Below, one piece after another: positions 6,842 through 9,825 of a stretch of 9,825 bases of DNA; the first letter of the stretch is position 1, and each line of letters starts with the position of its first letter. Source of the DNA: an uncultured Prevotellaceae bacterium (GTDB lineage: Bacteria; Bacteroidota; Bacteroidia; Bacteroidales; Muribaculaceae); assembly GCA_947254205.1 (NCBI GenBank), contig CAMYCE010000084.1:1-9825 (forward strand), given 5' to 3'. A program made the translations under genes and the position numbers. The notes under the pieces were generated by a model. The model did no database searches, had not been told where the DNA came from, and was given only the letters and a program-made list of their open reading frames with translations.

Positions 6842-9265
6842 CTACTTCTTCTTAAAAAAACGTTTTAACCACGACAATCTACCCTTCTTGGCTTCATTGT
6901 TTCCATAGCCATAGCCGTAACCATAGCCATAGCCGTAACCGTAGCCATAACCATAACCATAGCGTTTGGAAGTAGCCTTAATGTCGTTGAGCAAAATAGT
7001 GAAATTCTTAATTTTCTTATTGTCGCTCAACTTTTGCAAATCGGCAAGATAACGCTTGTCGACCATGCCCTCTCGCATTACATAGATGGTGAGATCGACC
7101 CAGTGATTGATGAGCGAAGCATCGGCTATCACATCATAGGGCACAGTGTCGAGAATCACAAAATCATAACGCTGGCGCAATTCCTCAATCAATGTTTTGA
7201 AACGGGCCGACATGAGCAAATTGGTGGGATTGGGAGGAATTGCCCCTATTGTCACAAAGTCGAGATTGGCTGTCATGCCGGCAACGGTATCGCCCTTGAT
7301 GATCATGTCGTCAACCCTATCAATCTTGCCCGACAAATAGGCACTCACTCCGACGCCGGTATGGGCCGATTGCACTTGCTCGGAAAAACGCCCCTTGCGC
7401 AGGTCAAGGTCAACCGCCACCACACGCTTGCCACTAAAGGCATAGGTGAGTGCCAAATTGAGGGCAACAAAACTCTTTCCCTCACCGGGCATGGTAGAGG
7501 TCATTTGAATCACCTTGCCTCGGTCACCGGTTGCAGGAAGCACATAGTCGATGTTGTTGCGCACAATGTGCAGGGCCTCGGTCACTCGGTCGTGACCATT
7601 GTCGGCGACAACAATGTAGTCGTGTTTCTTGTCGGGGCTCTTGCTGGGCAAATCGCCAATAATGGGAATTGTGCAATTGTCTTCGACATCGTGGCGGGTG
7701 TGTATCATCGTGTCGAGCGAGCGAATCCAGAATAAAACAAAGAGCACCAACGCTGGCACACACAAGCCAAGCACTCCGCCTGCAGCTGTGATTTTGTGCT
7801 CATTGGGGGCTATGATGCCCCTATCGCTGGGTTTTTCAACGATTTTGGCATTGGGCTCGGTGATGGCAAGTTGCAAGGCATTTTCTTCACGCTTGTTGAG
7901 CAAGTAAAGGTAGAGTTGCTCTTTGATTTGTTGCTGACGTGTGACCTCGGTGATGGCTTTTTCTTGCGAGGGCACTGCTGCCATGCTACCAGTGGCACGC
8001 CCCTCTTGGGCATGAGCACTGCTGCGCTTGGTGCGCAATTGAGCTATATAGCCATTGAGCGAACGCAAAATGGTGTTTTTCATTGAGTTGAGCGAGTTGG
8101 TGAGCTCAATCATCACAGGATTTTCCTGACTCGATGTGGATGCAATTTTTTGATACTGAAGCATCGCCTCGTTGTATTTGGCAATTTGCCCCTCCACTCC
8201 AGCATCGTGAATGCCAGTGTTGCTGGGCATGAGTTCGTGATTGCCCATCTTGTTGATGTGAGAATACACCTGCGAGGCAAGGCTGAGTTGCATGTCGGCC
8301 TCATTGGCTGTTTCGAGATATTTCACACTTGTAGTGGGGTCGCTAAACATAGCCGAGTTCACGCTATTCACTTTGAGCTGTGCAATTTGGCTATCCACAC
8401 CACTCAAGTCCTTTGACAGCGAAATAATGCGGTCGGCAATAAAGGCCTCGGTGCTGCGTGCAATGCTGTTTTTTGAATTAATCTCGTTTTGATTATACAC
8501 AGCAATCACTGCATTGAGCACATCGGTCGCCATTTGTTGATTGTCGCAACTAATTGAGAGTTGCATAATATCGCCATATTTGTCGGGAATCTCAGCTTTT
8601 AAATTGGCTACCAAAGCCTTGGCCACATTTTGCACCGTGTTGACCTGCACCTTGGTTGTGTAGCCCACATAGTTGTCGTTGTAGATTTGGGTCTTGGTAA
8701 TGGCAATTGGACCAAACTCGGTGTTCACCTTGTTGCCAAAATGTGCCTTTTTCCACTCGCCATCGTTGATTTTAAACACAAAGTCGTTGCCACCTTTACT
8801 CACCACCGACATCGAAAACGGTGTTGTCACAGCTTGCAAAGGCGTGATTTGAATGGGATTGCTCTTATAGCAATTCACATCGCGCAAATACACATGACCA
8901 TAGTATTGAATATTGAGGCCGAGTTGATTCACCACATCTTCCATGATGTTAGTCGACCTGATTTTAAACACCTCATTGGCCAAAATGTGACCACCGGGAG
9001 CCATGCCCAAATCGGCAAACACCTGCGCCTGACTGCCAGTAGACTTGTTGTTGTCGCTCACACACACAATGGTGGCTGTGGAGCTATAAAACTGACGTTG
9101 CGACTTGGCATAGAGAAATGCCAAACTGGCAAACAGAATAACCGAAATCACAAACCAAAACCAATTGTGCTTGCACGCTTGAATAAAATCTTTGAGCTCA
9201 ATGCCCACATTCTGCACACGATTTGATGGTTGACTTTTTTGTTTTTCCTCAACTATTTCTTGCAT
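6842..9265 (-). CDS. Wzc-like polysaccharide co-polymerase / BY-type tyrosine autokinase
   Basis: An inner-membrane protein that sets chain length and helps export of capsule or exopolysaccharide, cycling through tyrosine autophosphorylation. The 807 residues show a cytoplasmic N-terminus, TM1 about 35-53 (NWFWFVISVILFASLAFLYA), a long periplasmic Wzz-type region with helical parts (about 250-460), a pre-TM stretch ending APNEHK, and TM2 about 493-514. The cytoplasmic kinase has Walker A GEGKS (594-598), Walker A' VVAVDLDLR (615-623) and Walker B VILDTVP (703-709). The Walker B end is DTVP where DTPP or DCPP is usual, and the E-x2-R-x2-R oligomerisation motif reads E563-x2-H566-x2-R569. Residues 769-788 are a perfect (YG)10 tyrosine cluster, followed by a basic 19-residue tail ending KRFFKKK. 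It precedes ugd by 45 bp, fitting the head of a polysaccharide operon. The best alternative is a chain-length regulator with weak or altered kinase activity. Confidence 0.93.
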   Translation of the reverse strand: MQEIVEEKQKSQPSNRVQNVGIELKDFIQACKHNWFWFVISVILFASLAFLYAKSQRQFYSSTATIVCVSDNNKSTGSQAQVFADLGMAPGGHILANEVFKIRSTNIMEDVVNQLGLNIQYYGHVYLRDVNCYKSNPIQITPLQAVTTPFSMSVVSKGGNDFVFKINDGEWKKAHFGNKVNTEFGPIAITKTQIYNDNYVGYTTKVQVNTVQNVAKALVANLKAEIPDKYGDIMQLSISCDNQQMATDVLNAVIAVYNQNEINSKNSIARSTEAFIADRIISLSKDLSGVDSQIAQLKVNSVNSAMFSDPTTSVKYLETANEADMQLSLASQVYSHINKMGNHELMPSNTGIHDAGVEGQIAKYNEAMLQYQKIASTSSQENPVMIELTNSLNSMKNTILRSLNGYIAQLRTKRSSAHAQEGRATGSMAAVPSQEKAITEVTRQQQIKEQLYLYLLNKREENALQLAITEPNAKIVEKPSDRGIIAPNEHKITAAGGVLGLCVPALVLFVLFWIRSLDTMIHTRHDVEDNCTIPIIGDLPSKSPDKKHDYIVVADNGHDRVTEALHIVRNNIDYVLPATGDRGKVIQMTSTMPGEGKSFVALNLALTYAFSGKRVVAVDLDLRKGRFSEQVQSAHTGVGVSAYLSGKIDRVDDMIIKGDTVAGMTANLDFVTIGAIPPNPTNLLMSARFKTLIEELRQRYDFVILDTVPYDVIADASLINHWVDLTIYVMREGMVDKRYLADLQKLSDNKKIKNFTILLNDIKATSKRYGYGYGYGYGYGYGYGYGYGNNEAKKGRLSWLKRFFKKK
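6902..6961 (-). repeat. (YG)10 hexanucleotide-type coding repeat
   Basis: Twenty codons encode ten consecutive Tyr-Gly pairs at residues 769-788 of the Wzc-like kinase. Codons vary (TAT or TAC; GGT, GGC or GGA), so the tract is protein-perfect but degenerate at the DNA level, with local runs of identical 6-bp units. It is the autophosphorylated tyrosine cluster by position. Unit gain or loss in steps of six bases would keep the frame. Confidence 0.9.
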
Positions 9266-9402
9266 CTTTCTCTTTTATCAATCTTAATCATTAAAATGAA
9301 TGACTCGTCCCCCTCCCTTAGAGCTTGACAAGCCCACACGAGTGTAACGAAAAAAATCCCGCTTTATCGCACCTCACTATCGTGCAAAGCATAATAAACA
9401 GA

Positions 9403-9410
9403 CAAAGGTA
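9403..9410 (-). promoter_or_regulatory. Candidate -7 element for the kinase/ugd operon
   Basis: Minus-strand TACCTTTG matches TAnnTTTG exactly. No TTTG lies 19-21 bases upstream, so only half of the Bacteroidetes promoter is present. It would give a leader of about 130 bases. Confidence 0.35.
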
Positions 9411-9481
9411 ATCAATATTTTTGATGATTTAATAATCTCACATTCTGTTTTTTTCGGGCGTATAGCTTCCTTTTTTTATTG

Positions 9482-9519
9482 AGGCAGGTTCAATTGGCAC
9501 TTGCCAATTGAACCTGCCT
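9482..9519. repeat. Perfect palindrome with 18-bp arms
   Basis: AGGCAGGTTCAATTGGCA (9482-9499) and its exact reverse complement TGCCAATTGAACCTGCCT (9502-9519) are separated by only CT. A T-run precedes it on the plus strand (around 9470-9477) and no T-run follows on either strand, so it does not have terminator polarity. It abuts the transposase remnant and lies between divergent genes. Confidence 0.9.
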
Positions 9520-9521
9520 GT

Positions 9522-9600
9522 GGAGTCAAATTGCTCCATGACCCGAAAATATTCCCCCAAAAGGAGTGAGTCTCTCAGATTTAATTTGTATCTTGGCCAT
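9522..9600 (-). pseudogene. 5' remnant of an IS1380-type transposase gene
   Basis: The minus strand from ATG at 9600 reads MAKIQIKSERLTPFGGIFS, then goes out of frame to a TGA at 9528-9526. Removing one base from the C run at 9542-9544 restores VMEQFDS. A MAKIQ-x-S-x-K/R-x-TPFGGIF start is what I remember for Bacteroidetes IS1380-family transposases, which are over 400 residues long; no database check was possible. Only about 26 residues of that kind are present, and beyond FDS the sequence runs into the palindrome and no longer looks like the family. An in-frame ATG at 9660 would extend the frame by 20 residues, but the conserved start is at 9600. It is a dead fragment left by insertion and deletion. 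Confidence 0.6.
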
Positions 9601-9663
9601 GTCTATCGTCGGATTCTCTTGTTTTTTTTGCAACACTAAGATAAGTGGAAATTCCGACATGGC
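9596..9663. repeat. Imperfect inverted repeat around the transposase start
   Basis: GCCATGTC (9596-9603) and GACATGGC (9656-9663) are perfect complements, and GTCGGA (9608-9613) can instead pair with TCCGAC (9653-9658). The left copy covers the transposase ATG. It may be part of the element's upstream control region or a chance consequence of short duplications. Confidence 0.5.
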
Positions 9664-9751
9664 AAAATCATGAGCAACTTTTTGTTGGTCAGACACTTAA
9701 AAAGTTTAATTTATAATAGTGTTGCGGAATTAAGGTTAAAAAGAAACATAT

Positions 9752-9825
9752 ATGAAGAAACAAGTTTTATTTCTATTAATGACTGTGATATTTGCACTAA
9801 ATATCCATGCACAATTGCCCAAAGT
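9752..9825 (+). CDS. N-terminus of an exported protein, unidentified (3' end outside window)
   Basis: ATG at 9752 opens a frame that reaches the window edge: MKKQVLFLLMTVIFALNIHAQLPK. This is a typical signal peptide, with two lysines, a hydrophobic core to about residue 15, and a probable cleavage site after IHA (residue 20) before QLPK. A weak purine-rich stretch (AAGG, AAAAAG) precedes the ATG. Only 24 full codons are visible, so no family can be assigned. It is transcribed away from the polysaccharide operon. Confidence 0.7.
   Translation, partial: MKKQVLFLLMTVIFALNIHAQLPK

Larger units (their letters stand above)
9266..9751. other. Long AT-rich intergenic region upstream of the capsule operon
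   Basis: About 490 bases between divergent genes. I see no intact gene. It holds a candidate -7 element for the kinase gene (9403-9410), a small palindrome GCTTG-A-CAAGC (9323-9333), a perfect long palindrome (9482-9519), a broken transposase fragment (9522-9600) and an 8-bp inverted repeat (9596-9663). Confidence 0.6.

Noticed and set aside
5897..6868. 323-codon plus-strand frame opposite ugd
   Set aside because: Shadow of the well-supported ugd gene; no motif.
6902..6961. Tandem repeat considered as a CRISPR or noncoding array
   Set aside because: It is in frame within the kinase gene, encodes (YG)10 and has no spacers.
9350..9385. Possible attenuator in the kinase leader (GCAC/GTGC stem then T7 on the minus strand)
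   Set aside because: The stem is only 4 bp with a 9-base loop and lies 12 bases from the T-run; too weak to claim.
9538..9639. 33-codon plus-strand frame (MTRKYSPKRSES...) that resembles a leader peptide
   Set aside because: It is the exact antisense of the transposase remnant, whose minus-strand reading is recognisable.
9681..9714. TTTG (9681-9684) and TAATTTAT (9707-9714) as a promoter for the exported-protein gene
   Set aside because: Spacing of 22 bases and a poor -7 match in AT-rich sequence; not distinguishable from chance.

Overview
The window looks like chromosomal DNA from a member of the Bacteroidales (Bacteroidota). AlaS reads like the Bacteroides/Prevotella/Muribaculaceae form as I remember it. 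The promoters fit the Bacteroidetes sigma-ABfr pattern (-33 TTTG, -7 TAnnTTTG) rather than sigma-70 boxes, ribosome binding sites are weak or A-rich, and the first gene resembles a Bacteroidetes-specific outer-membrane family (DUF6029). The genus cannot be fixed from the sequence alone.

Layout. (1) Positions 1-2016, minus strand: a TlpA-like exported thioredoxin followed 32 bp later by a probable outer-membrane beta-barrel protein whose C-terminus runs off the window; the two look co-transcribed. (2) 2017-2213: a promoter for that pair and a compound hairpin just past the alaS stop. (3) 2214-5312: the alanyl-tRNA synthetase gene alaS (minus) diverges from a small MerR-type regulator (plus). 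The candidate -33 box of alaS sits on the first codons of the regulator, so the two promoters are interleaved. (4) 5456-9265, minus strand: a Wzc-like chain-length/tyrosine autokinase gene followed by ugd (UDP-glucose 6-dehydrogenase), a typical start of an exopolysaccharide or capsule module. UDP-glucuronate from Ugd would feed the polymer and the Wzc-like protein would control its length and export. The kinase carries a perfect ten-unit Tyr-Gly repeat near its C-terminus. (5) 9266-9751: a gene-poor, AT-rich stretch holding a short, broken 5' fragment that I read as an IS1380-type transposase, an adjoining perfect 18-bp-arm palindrome, and a further inverted repeat. (6) 9752-end, plus strand: the first codons of an unidentified exported protein.

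I see no complete previously undescribed system. The items most worth a second look are the (YG)10 tail together with non-canonical kinase motifs, the palindrome joined to the transposase remnant in the capsule-gene upstream region, and the overlapping alaS/merR promoters. No rRNA, tRNA or CRISPR array was found.
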